A stretch of 64,000 nucleotides of DNA, taken from NCBI RefSeq assembly GCF_900108335.1, contig NZ_FNVT01000023.1, positions 84,597-148,596 of the forward strand, written 5' to 3'. The notes beneath the pieces are model-generated. The model was given only the letters and a program-made list of their open reading frames with translations. It searched no databases and had not been told where the DNA came from. A program made the translations under genes and the position numbers. Positions 1 to 7,879 of the stretch are shown piece after piece. This DNA is from Nonomuraea solani. GTDB lineage: Bacteria > Actinomycetota > Actinomycetes > Streptosporangiales > Streptosporangiaceae. Position 1 is the first letter of the stretch. Every line of letters begins with the position of its first letter.

Positions 1-261
1 CACGTGGCGTTCCAGGCGCAGCGCGGCGACGTGCACACCGTGCTGGTCAACGGGCGCGTGGTCAAGCACGAGCACCGCCTGGTGGGCATCGACCTGGCCG
101 CCGCACGCGCCCAGGCCGACCGCACCGTCGAGTACCTCAGGGGCGAGATGGGCGAGGAGGAGTGGGCGAACGGCATGAACCCGGACGTCCCGGCGACGAA
201 GATCCTCGACAATCCGTACACGTACACCGACTTCCGCAGTGACGCCACGCACCGGCTCTGA
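1..261 (+). CDS. Amidohydrolase, C-terminal fragment (partial)
   Basis: The reading frame is open from the first base and ends at a TGA at 259-261, so only about 86 C-terminal residues are present and the start lies left of the window. The segment VHTVLVNGRVVKHEHRLVGI is the typical closing strand of cytosine deaminase / chlorohydrolase-type amidohydrolases, where the small beta domain re-forms after the metal-binding barrel. No metal ligands lie in the visible part, so the substrate cannot be named. An IclR regulator follows 58 bp downstream in the same direction and may control it (inference). Confidence 0.7.
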   Translation, partial: HVAFQAQRGDVHTVLVNGRVVKHEHRLVGIDLAAARAQADRTVEYLRGEMGEEEWANGMNPDVPATKILDNPYTYTDFRSDATHRL

Positions 262-319
262 GAGGCCGCTGTACGGACGGGTGACCGTCTAGAGTCTGGA
301 TCGAAAGAGATCCGAGCGA

Positions 320-1132
320 GTGAGGGCGTCCATGGCACGCGGTGACACCGGACCTGACTTCATCGAGGCGCTGGCCCGCGGCCTCGACGTCATCAGGGCC
401 TTCCAGCCGGGACGCCCGGTCATGTCCCTGACCGAGGTGGCGGCCGCCGCCGGGCTGGCCCGCCCGACGGCCCGCCGCATCCTGCTCACCCTCCAGGAGC
501 TCGGTTACGCCAGGTCGGAACGGAACGGGTTCGCCCTCACGCCGCGGGTGCTGGAGCTGGGCGTCTCCTACGTACGCTCCATGAGCCTGTGGGAGGTCGC
601 CCGGCCGCACCTGGAACGGCTGGTCACGCAGACGCGCGAGTCGTCGTCGATCGCGCAGCTCGACGGCTCCGACATCGTCTACGTCGCCCGGGTCTCGGTG
701 CCCAAGATCGTGGCGCTGTCGGTGCAGATCGGCACCCGGTTCCCCGCGCTGCAGACCTCCCTGGGCAAGGTGCTGCTGGCCGCGCTGTCCCCGGCCGAGG
801 TGGAGCGGGTCCTGGCCGAGCCGAGCCGCTCGGGCATCGAGCCGCGCTGGCGGCCCGACGCCAAGGAGCGCGAGACGGTGCTGCGCGGGGTCAGGGCCAA
901 GGGCTGGGCGATCACCGACGAGCAGCTCGCGCTGGGCATCCGCTCCGTGGCGGCGCCGCTGCGCGACGGGCTCGGCAACGTCATCGCGGCCGTCAACGTC
1001 AACGCCCACGCCGCCGAGACCTCGCTCGAAAAGCTGACCGAGGAGCATCTGCCGCTGCTGCTGAAGACGGCGGGTGCGATCAGCGCCGACTGGGCGATGT
1101 ACGAGGCGGTGCCGCACGTGACGGCGTCCTGA
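320..1132 (+). CDS. IclR-family transcriptional regulator
   Basis: 270 residues, the usual length for IclR proteins. An N-terminal winged helix-turn-helix (about residues 20-75; MSLTEVAAAAGLARPTARRI is the recognition region) is followed by an effector-binding IclR domain with typical segments such as TSLGKVLLAAL and SVAAPLRD. These proteins usually bind small aromatic or organic acids and control a neighbouring catabolic operon, here perhaps the upstream amidohydrolase. GTG at 320 is the longest start; an in-frame ATG at 332 is a good alternative, and the purine run at 303-308 could serve the GTG. The effector cannot be deduced. Confidence 0.9.
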   Translation: MRASMARGDTGPDFIEALARGLDVIRAFQPGRPVMSLTEVAAAAGLARPTARRILLTLQELGYARSERNGFALTPRVLELGVSYVRSMSLWEVARPHLERLVTQTRESSSIAQLDGSDIVYVARVSVPKIVALSVQIGTRFPALQTSLGKVLLAALSPAEVERVLAEPSRSGIEPRWRPDAKERETVLRGVRAKGWAITDEQLALGIRSVAAPLRDGLGNVIAAVNVNAHAAETSLEKLTEEHLPLLLKTAGAISADWAMYEAVPHVTAS

Positions 1133-1205
1133 GGCTCCTGGGTCTTGCCCGTTCGTCGGTGACGGGCATTCAATGAGCCCCATACGGAAGATCCAGGAGG
1201 GGCCG

Positions 1206-3239
1206 ATGCGTGGTTTACGGGCGTCCGCAGTTGTTCTGTTGATCGTGGTCACGGCGTTCACGGGAGCGCAACCGTCCGCGCCGGCGGTCGCGGGACCGTC
1301 CGACCCGGAGCCGGCCTCGCTGGTCACGCTCAGCGTGCCCGACCAGGCCGCGCTGGAACGCCTGGTCGCCGCGGGAGCCGACCTCACCGAACGGGTACGC
1401 CCCCAGCCCGACGGCAGCATCCAGATCGACGCGGTCGTCACCCCGAGCCAGCTCGACGCCCTGCGCCCGCTCGGCGCCAGGCTCGCCCCGCAGTCCCCGC
1501 CCCCGGCCACGCCGGAGCCGGGCATCACCCGCGACCGGCAGGTCGTCATCGAGCGGGCCGTCTGGTACAAGTCGCGCGACGGCCACTTCCTGTCGGTCGA
1601 GGCGTTCAGCGGCGGCGCCCAGGCCGCCACGCTCACCGTCACGTGGACCGGCGCCGGCGGCGCCACCGGGCAGGCGCAGATGATCGCGTACGTCGACGCG
1701 GGCAAGTATCTGGGCCACCAGCTCGCCACCCCCATCTTCACCGGCGAACGCGCGGTGAAGGTCACCGTCACCTCCTCCAGCGGCGCCGAGACCCGGGCGA
1801 ACACGAAGGAATGGCCGGACGGCGAGCAGCCCGACGCCACCGGGCCCGGCTACCAGAAGAACTTCATCACCCAGTACATGCCGCCGGCCCAGCTCAACGA
1901 GCGCATCAAGGCGCTGCACCAGCGCTATCCCGGGCTCACCGACCTGATCGAGCTGCCGTACAAGACCAACGGCTACCGGCGTCACGCCCAGGCCCTGATC
2001 GGCACCCCGCCCGGCGCGGCGGTCGTCGTCACCTCCAACGCCTACGGCTCCGAAGGCGGCAACGACCTGGCCGTCGAGCTCGTCGTCCCCGCCACGCCCG
2101 CCAGCCCGCTGCGCGTGACGCTCAACGGCAAGCAGATCACCGTCAGCCTGGCCACCAACGCCTCCGGCGCGCGCGTCAGCACCGCCGCCCAGGTCGCCGC
2201 CGCGATCAACGCCACGCCCGGCCTGCCCGTCAAGGCGTCCGTCTACCGCACGGACCCGGGCGCGGGCGTCATGGTGCCGGCCCCGCTGACGCAGCTCGAC
2301 GACTTCCTCAACGCCCCGCCCGACGTCTCCCGCGCGCCCGCGCAGGTCCTGGCGCTGCGCATCGGCGCGCACCGCAACGGCTCGCGTACCGGTGTGCTCG
2401 CCTACGCCCAGGAGCACGCCAGGGAATGGGTGACGCCGCTGGTCACCATCGAGGCCGCCGAGCGGCTGCTGCGCAACCACGCCACCGACGCCGCCACCCG
2501 ACGGCTGCTGGACCGCACGGACATCTTCATCGTGCCGACCGTCAACCCCGACGGCGCGAACTACAGCTTCTACGACTTCAACTCCCAGCGTAAGAACATG
2601 ACCAACCACTGCCCGCCGCAGCAGTCCGACCCCGCGCAGCGCAACACGTGGGGCGTGGACGTCAACCGCAACTACGCCGTGGGCTCGCTGTCCGACGGCT
2701 ACTTCGGCGCCTCGGCCAACTGCGTGAGCGGCACGTACGCCGGTCCCGCCGAGCACTCCGAGCCCGAGAGCCGCAACGTCATCTGGCTGGCGCAGCGGTA
2801 CCCCAACATCCGGTTCGCCATGAACGTGCACAGCTACGGCGGCTACTTCATGTGGCCGCCCGGGGCGTACAAGCTCGACGGCCGCGTCACCCTGCCCCGG
2901 CCGAGCCAGCAGCAGCTGGAGTACTTCATGCGCTCGGCCCGCACCATCGAGCAGGCCATCGCCGCCGAGCGGGGCACCGTCATCTGGCCGCAGCAGACCG
3001 GACCGGTGACCGACGTGCTGTACTCGGCGGCCGGCAACTCCGCCGACGAGCTCTGGTACGACCACGGCATCTACGGCTGGGACTTCGAGGTCGGCGCCGA
3101 CCTGTGGAACCCGCAGACCCGTACCTGGCAGGCCGTGGGCTTCCAGCCGCCGTTCAACGAGGGCCACGCGGAGGCGATGGAGTTCGCCACCGGCCTGATC
3201 TCGCTGATCGGCATCGCCGCCTCTTACCGGGCACCGTGA
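1206..3239 (+). CDS. Secreted M14 zinc carboxypeptidase
   Basis: 677 residues from ATG 1206, which follows a perfect AGGAGG (1195-1200) by 5 nt; an in-frame start at 1173 lacks this. A signal peptide (RGLRASAVVLLIVVTAFTG) is followed by about 230 residues of N-terminal domain and the metallocarboxypeptidase fold. The zinc motif HxxE is His404/Glu407 in EHAREWV, the third ligand is His542 in NVHSYGG, and the catalytic Glu is Glu628 in WDFEVG, so the enzyme should be active. About 90 residues are inserted before the HxxE motif. It probably trims C-terminal residues from extracellular peptides; a second M14 enzyme follows. Confidence 0.92.
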   Translation: MRGLRASAVVLLIVVTAFTGAQPSAPAVAGPSDPEPASLVTLSVPDQAALERLVAAGADLTERVRPQPDGSIQIDAVVTPSQLDALRPLGARLAPQSPPPATPEPGITRDRQVVIERAVWYKSRDGHFLSVEAFSGGAQAATLTVTWTGAGGATGQAQMIAYVDAGKYLGHQLATPIFTGERAVKVTVTSSSGAETRANTKEWPDGEQPDATGPGYQKNFITQYMPPAQLNERIKALHQRYPGLTDLIELPYKTNGYRRHAQALIGTPPGAAVVVTSNAYGSEGGNDLAVELVVPATPASPLRVTLNGKQITVSLATNASGARVSTAAQVAAAINATPGLPVKASVYRTDPGAGVMVPAPLTQLDDFLNAPPDVSRAPAQVLALRIGAHRNGSRTGVLAYAQEHAREWVTPLVTIEAAERLLRNHATDAATRRLLDRTDIFIVPTVNPDGANYSFYDFNSQRKNMTNHCPPQQSDPAQRNTWGVDVNRNYAVGSLSDGYFGASANCVSGTYAGPAEHSEPESRNVIWLAQRYPNIRFAMNVHSYGGYFMWPPGAYKLDGRVTLPRPSQQQLEYFMRSARTIEQAIAAERGTVIWPQQTGPVTDVLYSAAGNSADELWYDHGIYGWDFEVGADLWNPQTRTWQAVGFQPPFNEGHAEAMEFATGLISLIGIAASYRAP

Positions 3240-3320
3240 CCCCGGAGTGATCTCGCAGGCGGCCGGGCCCGCGCCCGGCCGCCCCGGACCCTGATTCGCG
3301 ACTTTCGGCTGGAGGCCGTC

Positions 3321-5867
3321 TTGCGCTTGCCCACCGCCCTCCTCGGCGTGGCCGTCGCCGCCGCGCTGCTCGTCATCCCGCAGGCCGCGCAGGCCGCCCG
3401 CCCAGAACCGCCGCCTCCCGCCGTACGCGACTCCGGCAACGGTCCCGAGCGGAACGAGGTCGCCGCCGGGGCGCCGGAACGGTCCGGCGCCCCGCGGGCC
3501 GTCACCGGGGTGTCCTCCGACCAGGGCTATCCCCGGCGCACACGGCTGCCGGTGCCTCCGGAGAACCCGGCCGACGCCTCCATCAAGCTCGGGCTGGTGC
3601 CGTACCACGGCATCGCGCCCCGGCTCAACGACCTGCTGGGGCGCGGCGACCGGGTGAGCGCCGAGATCATCGGCAGCTCGTACCAGGGCCGCGACCTCTA
3701 CCTCGTCACCGTCACCGCGCCCGAGACGCACGTCGAGGTGCGCGAGCAGGCGCGCCTGCGCGCCCGCATCGAGAACGAGCCGGCCGCCGCCGCCCACGAC
3801 CCCGAGCTGATCAAGCGGTACAAGGCGCCGATCTTCATCAACGGCAACATCCACGGCAACGAGTGGGAGGGCACCGACGCCGCCCTGCGCACCATCGAGC
3901 ACCTCGCCACCAGCACCGATCCGGCGGTCACCGACCTGCTCAAGCGCACCAGGCTGTACTTCAACATCACCGCCAACCCCGACGGCCGGGTCAACGGCGT
4001 GCGCCAGAACGGCGCCGGGTTCGACCTCAACCGCGACTTCGTCACCGCCTCGCAGTCCGAGGTGCGCGCCATGCGCCAGGTGATGATCGACACCCAGCCC
4101 GTCGCCATGCTCGACCTGCACGGCTACGTCAACGGCACGCTCATCGAGCCGACCACCCCGCCGCACGGCGCCAATTACGAGTACGACCTGTTCATCACCA
4201 ACACCTACGCCAACGGCCTGAACATGGAGGCCGCGGTCAACGGGCTGGGCTACACCCCGGAGAAGGACGGCGTGGAGCCGGTCCAGATCCCGTTCCGCGA
4301 CTCCGAGGAGGGCTGGGACGACTGGCCGCCGATCTTCACCCCGCAGTACGCGCCGTTCCACGGCACGGTCGCCGCGCACACCGTGGAGATCCCGCTGCGG
4401 GTCAACGGCGCCGACTACACCAACCTGCCGGTCACCGAGCTGCGCCGTCGTTCGGCGATCAACACCGACGTGGCCGCCGCCGCGATCCGGGCGACCTACG
4501 GCTTCGTGCGCGACCGGCACGACCGGCTGATCGCCGACCAGATCGAGGTGTTCAGGCGCGGTTCGGCCGGTGAGCCGTCGAAGGTCGTCCCGCTCGGCAT
4601 CGTGCCCGGCTTCGGCCCCGAGGACGTCTACAACACCACCTTCCCCGGCGCGTACGTCATCCCCGCGGGCACCGGTCAGCGCTCCGCGACGGCCGCCGCC
4701 CGCCTGGTGGACCACCTGGTCGCGAACGACGTCCGGGTCGGGCGGGCCGAGCATCCGTTCCGGGCGGGCGCCGCGTCGTACCCGGCGGGCTCCTATGTCG
4801 TCGACATGCGCCAGCCCAAACGCGGCCTGGCCAACGTCCTGCTGGAGCCCGGCGCCGACATCTCGCCCAAGGTGGGCACCATGTACGACATCTCCGGCTG
4901 GAGCCTCGGCCTGCTCTGGGGCGCCACCGTGGCGACCGCCGACGCGGTGTCCGTACGGACGTCGCCGGTGCAGGCCGCCGCGCCCACCGGCTCGGTCCCC
5001 GACGGCCGCGGCGCGCTGGCGCTCAAGGTGACCGACGCCAAGGAGGTCATGGCGCTCAACGCGCTGCTGGCCCAGGGCGTCGAGGTGACGTGGGGCGGCG
5101 GCACGGCGATCGTCCCGTCCGCCGCCAGAGCGGCGGCCAGGACGGTCGCCGACCGCTACGGCGTCGCCTTCACGGTGGCGGGCACCACGGCCGGGGCCAG
5201 GCTCGCCCCGGTCCGCATCGCCGCCGCCGCGTCCGCCGACGAGCTGTTCACGCTGCGCGAGCTGGGCTTCGCCGTCACCCCGGTCTCCACCGCCGTGCTC
5301 AACGCGGGCTTCGACTGGAGCGGCACCGACGTCCTGTACGTCTCCAGCGGCCTCAGCCACGCCGCGCTCAACCCGGCGGCCAGGACGGCGCTCACCGCGT
5401 TCCTCGCCACCGGCGGCGTGATCGGCCGCGGCGCGACGGGCGCGGCCTTCAACACCGCCGCCGGCCTGCTCTCCGTCACCCCGGTGGCCGGCAACCCGGA
5501 CGCCAACGGCGTGGTCCGCACGGTCGCCGGCAACGGCCCCGTCGGACCCGGCTCGCCCGAGCACGCGTTCGTGTACTCGCCCCGCTGGTTCACCGGGCTG
5601 GGCGCGGGCGTCACGGCCGAGCAGTCGTACGCCACCACCGGCCCGCTGGTCTCCGGCCACTGGCGCCCCAACGAGGACGGCACCGGCGGCCCGGAGGCGG
5701 CCCGAGGCAGGGCGGCCGTGGTCAGCGGCCGGGACGAGGCGGGCGCGGCCGTCGTGCTGTTCGGCACCGAGCCGATGTTCCGCAACCATCCCAAGGGACT
5801 GTTCGCGCAGGTGGCGAGGGGAGTGTACTGGTCGGCCGCGGTCACCGGCGCCGCGGTCACGCCTTGA
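3321..5867 (+). CDS. Secreted M14-family metallopeptidase, multidomain
   Basis: 848 residues from a TTG at 3321 placed 5 nt after GGAGG (3311-3315). A signal peptide (LPTALLGVAVAAALLVIPQA) is followed by the M14 catalytic domain: His178/Glu181 in NIHGNEWEG, His267 in LDLHGYVNG and Glu356 in HTVEIPLR. After about residue 420 there is a long C-terminal region with features of a glutamine-amidotransferase-like beta-sandwich (segments such as GTDVLYVSSGLSHAALNPAA), common in large actinobacterial M14 proteins. It lies 81 bp after the first carboxypeptidase in the same direction; the pair may act together in extracellular protein degradation. Confidence 0.9.
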   Translation: MRLPTALLGVAVAAALLVIPQAAQAARPEPPPPAVRDSGNGPERNEVAAGAPERSGAPRAVTGVSSDQGYPRRTRLPVPPENPADASIKLGLVPYHGIAPRLNDLLGRGDRVSAEIIGSSYQGRDLYLVTVTAPETHVEVREQARLRARIENEPAAAAHDPELIKRYKAPIFINGNIHGNEWEGTDAALRTIEHLATSTDPAVTDLLKRTRLYFNITANPDGRVNGVRQNGAGFDLNRDFVTASQSEVRAMRQVMIDTQPVAMLDLHGYVNGTLIEPTTPPHGANYEYDLFITNTYANGLNMEAAVNGLGYTPEKDGVEPVQIPFRDSEEGWDDWPPIFTPQYAPFHGTVAAHTVEIPLRVNGADYTNLPVTELRRRSAINTDVAAAAIRATYGFVRDRHDRLIADQIEVFRRGSAGEPSKVVPLGIVPGFGPEDVYNTTFPGAYVIPAGTGQRSATAAARLVDHLVANDVRVGRAEHPFRAGAASYPAGSYVVDMRQPKRGLANVLLEPGADISPKVGTMYDISGWSLGLLWGATVATADAVSVRTSPVQAAAPTGSVPDGRGALALKVTDAKEVMALNALLAQGVEVTWGGGTAIVPSAARAAARTVADRYGVAFTVAGTTAGARLAPVRIAAAASADELFTLRELGFAVTPVSTAVLNAGFDWSGTDVLYVSSGLSHAALNPAARTALTAFLATGGVIGRGATGAAFNTAAGLLSVTPVAGNPDANGVVRTVAGNGPVGPGSPEHAFVYSPRWFTGLGAGVTAEQSYATTGPLVSGHWRPNEDGTGGPEAARGRAAVVSGRDEAGAAVVLFGTEPMFRNHPKGLFAQVARGVYWSAAVTGAAVTP

Positions 5868-5922
5868 CAGATCCGATCTCGGCGCTGGTCATGGGGAACT
5901 TGACGGGTTACCATCCGGAAAC

Positions 5923-5933
5923 ACATCCGATGT
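5923..5933. promoter_or_regulatory. Palindromic operator upstream of GH97 gene
   Basis: ACATCCGATGT is a perfect 11-bp inverted repeat centred on one C, 22 bp before the GH97 start. A near copy (ACCTCCGATGT, one mismatch) lies before the next gene at 7854-7864, and the flanks also agree (GATGTAT in both). Two matching palindromes in front of two adjacent glycosidase genes suggest one sugar-responsive repressor, encoded outside this window. Confidence 0.5.
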
Positions 5934-5954
5934 ATGTGGCCCGCAGGAGTCCCC

Positions 5955-7829
5955 ATGGCCCTCGCCGTACGTCTCTGCGCCGTCCTGATCCTGTCCCTCT
6001 TATTGACGCCCGCCGTCCCGGCGCAGGCCGCGCCGGGTAGCTGGCGGATCTCCGGCCTTCCCGGCGGGCCGGCGGCGGAGCTCGCGCTCGACCCGTCGGC
6101 GGGCACCCTGACCTTCGCCGTGACCCGCCACGGCGCCACCGTCCTGCAACCCGGCCCGCTCGGCATCGTCGCCGAGCGGGCCGACCTGTCCCAGGGGCTG
6201 CGGTTCCTGCACCGGCGCGACCGCCTGGTGACCGAGCGCTACCGCACCGCGGCCGGCAAGCGGCTCGACAGGTCGGCGCTCATGCGCGAGGCCACGTTCG
6301 CCTTCTCGGGCGCCGGCGGCGCCCGGCTCGACGTGGTGGTCAGGGTCGCGCGCGACGGCGTCGCCTACCGCTACCGGCTGCCCGGCGACCAGGGCGCCGT
6401 CCTGCGTGAGACGTCCGCGTTCACCCTGCCCCAGGACGCCACCGCCTGGCTGGCCCGGCACCGGCGCGACTACGAGAACCCGTTCGAGCAGCACACCGCC
6501 GCCGCCGCGCCCACGGCCGACTTCATGGTGCCCGCCCTCTTCGAGACCGGCGGCGGCCACGTCCTGATCACCGAATCGGACCTCGACGGCCGCTACTCCG
6601 GGCCCCGCCTGGCCCATGAGGAGGGCTCCGCCACGTACGCGCTGCGGCTCTGGGACGAGCGGGTCGAGGTGTCCGGGCCGCTGGAGACCCCGTGGCGGGT
6701 GATGATCGCCGGTGACCTGGCCACGGTGACCGCGTCCACGCTGGCGGACGACCTCGCCCCCGATTCCAAGGTCCGCGACACCTCCTGGATCGACCCCGGC
6801 CAGGTGCTGTGGACCTGGCTGGCCGGCGGCAGGGAGGCGGGCCAGAGCCTCGCGGCCCAGCAGGCGTTCGTGGACTACGCCGCCGAGCGCCGCTGGCCGT
6901 ACGTGGCCGTGGACGCCGGCTGGTACTTCCTCAGAGACCAGTGGGACGTCACCGACCCCGACTGGCCGGCCACGAGCTGGATCCCGCAGCTCGTCGAGTA
7001 CGCGCGCGCCAAGGGCGTCGGGATCCACGTCTGGATCCACTTCCGCGACCTCGACACCCCCGAGGAACGCGCCCTGTGGCTGCCCACCCTGAACCGCTGG
7101 GGCGTGCGCGGCGTCAAGATCGACTTCATGGACGCCGAGTCGCAGGAGCGGCTGCGCTGGTACGACGAGATCCTGCCCGCCACCGCCGCGAACCGGCTCA
7201 TGGTCAACTTCCACGGCTCCACGCTCCCCAAGGGCATCCAGCGCACCTGGCCGCACGTGATGACCATGGAGGGCGTGCACGGCGGCGAGAAGCGCACGCT
7301 CACCACCGCCCACCTGACGACCCTGCCCTTCACCAGGAACGTGGTCGGCTCGATGGACTACACGCCGATGGCCTTCCACCGGCCGTCGCGGCCCACCTCC
7401 GACGCGCACGAACTGGGCCTTTCCGTCTCGTACGAGTCCGGCCTGCAGAACCTGGCCGGCACCGTCGAGTCCTACCGGGCCAGGCCGCAGGCCGAGCGCT
7501 TCCTCGAACAGGTGCCCACCGCCTGGGACGAGACGCGGCTGCTGTCCGGCCGCCCCGCCGACCACGTGGTGCTGGCCCGCAGGAGCGGAGACCGGTGGTT
7601 CGTGGGGGCCGGGATCTCGGGCGCCGCGCGCACGCTCGACGTCCCCCTGAGCATGCTGCGCGGCCGATGGCTGGTCGAGGTCGTCCGCGACGGCCAGGAC
7701 GGCCTGGTACGCGAGAGCCACGTCGTCGACGGCCCCCGAGGGCGGCTGACGGTGGCGGTGCCCGGCGAGGGCGGCTACGCGGCGATCGCCTGCCGATGGC
7801 GTTCGGGGATCACGACCTGCGACCGCTAG
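5955..7829 (+). CDS. Secreted glycoside hydrolase family 97 (alpha-galactosidase/alpha-glucosidase type)
   Basis: 624 residues from ATG 5955, 5 nt after CAGGAG. A signal peptide ending near AQA is followed by the N-terminal super-sandwich domain, a (beta/alpha)8 barrel and a C-terminal beta domain, the GH97 order. In the barrel, VDAGWYF, GVGIHVWIHFRD and GVKIDFMDAE are recognisable. Asp390 in KIDFMD sits where retaining GH97 alpha-galactosidases have their nucleophile, whereas SusB-type inverting enzymes use glutamates, so alpha-galactosidase activity is somewhat more likely. It acts outside the cell and shares an operator motif with the GH95 gene that follows. Confidence 0.88.
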   Translation: MALAVRLCAVLILSLLLTPAVPAQAAPGSWRISGLPGGPAAELALDPSAGTLTFAVTRHGATVLQPGPLGIVAERADLSQGLRFLHRRDRLVTERYRTAAGKRLDRSALMREATFAFSGAGGARLDVVVRVARDGVAYRYRLPGDQGAVLRETSAFTLPQDATAWLARHRRDYENPFEQHTAAAAPTADFMVPALFETGGGHVLITESDLDGRYSGPRLAHEEGSATYALRLWDERVEVSGPLETPWRVMIAGDLATVTASTLADDLAPDSKVRDTSWIDPGQVLWTWLAGGREAGQSLAAQQAFVDYAAERRWPYVAVDAGWYFLRDQWDVTDPDWPATSWIPQLVEYARAKGVGIHVWIHFRDLDTPEERALWLPTLNRWGVRGVKIDFMDAESQERLRWYDEILPATAANRLMVNFHGSTLPKGIQRTWPHVMTMEGVHGGEKRTLTTAHLTTLPFTRNVVGSMDYTPMAFHRPSRPTSDAHELGLSVSYESGLQNLAGTVESYRARPQAERFLEQVPTAWDETRLLSGRPADHVVLARRSGDRWFVGAGISGAARTLDVPLSMLRGRWLVEVVRDGQDGLVRESHVVDGPRGRLTVAVPGEGGYAAIACRWRSGITTCDR

Positions 7830-7839
7830 ACCTCCGACC

Positions 7840-7869
7840 TTAACTGTTCTCATACCTCCGATGTATAGG
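7840..7869 (+). promoter_or_regulatory. Promoter with operator for GH95 gene
   Basis: TTAACT (7840-7845) and TATAGG (7864-7869) are separated by 18 bp and resemble a -35/-10 pair. The spacer holds ACCTCCGATGT (7854-7864), which differs at one base from the perfect palindrome upstream of the GH97 gene. A repressor bound there would block RNA polymerase directly. Confidence 0.5.
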
Positions 7870-7879
7870 TGCATCCTTG

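Noticed and set aside
1215..5789. A 1524-codon open frame on the minus strand opposite the two carboxypeptidases
   Set aside because: It mirrors the third-position G/C bias of the plus-strand genes, has Arg/Gly/Val-rich composition without any domain, and the plus-strand genes carry signal peptides, RBSs and complete catalytic sites.
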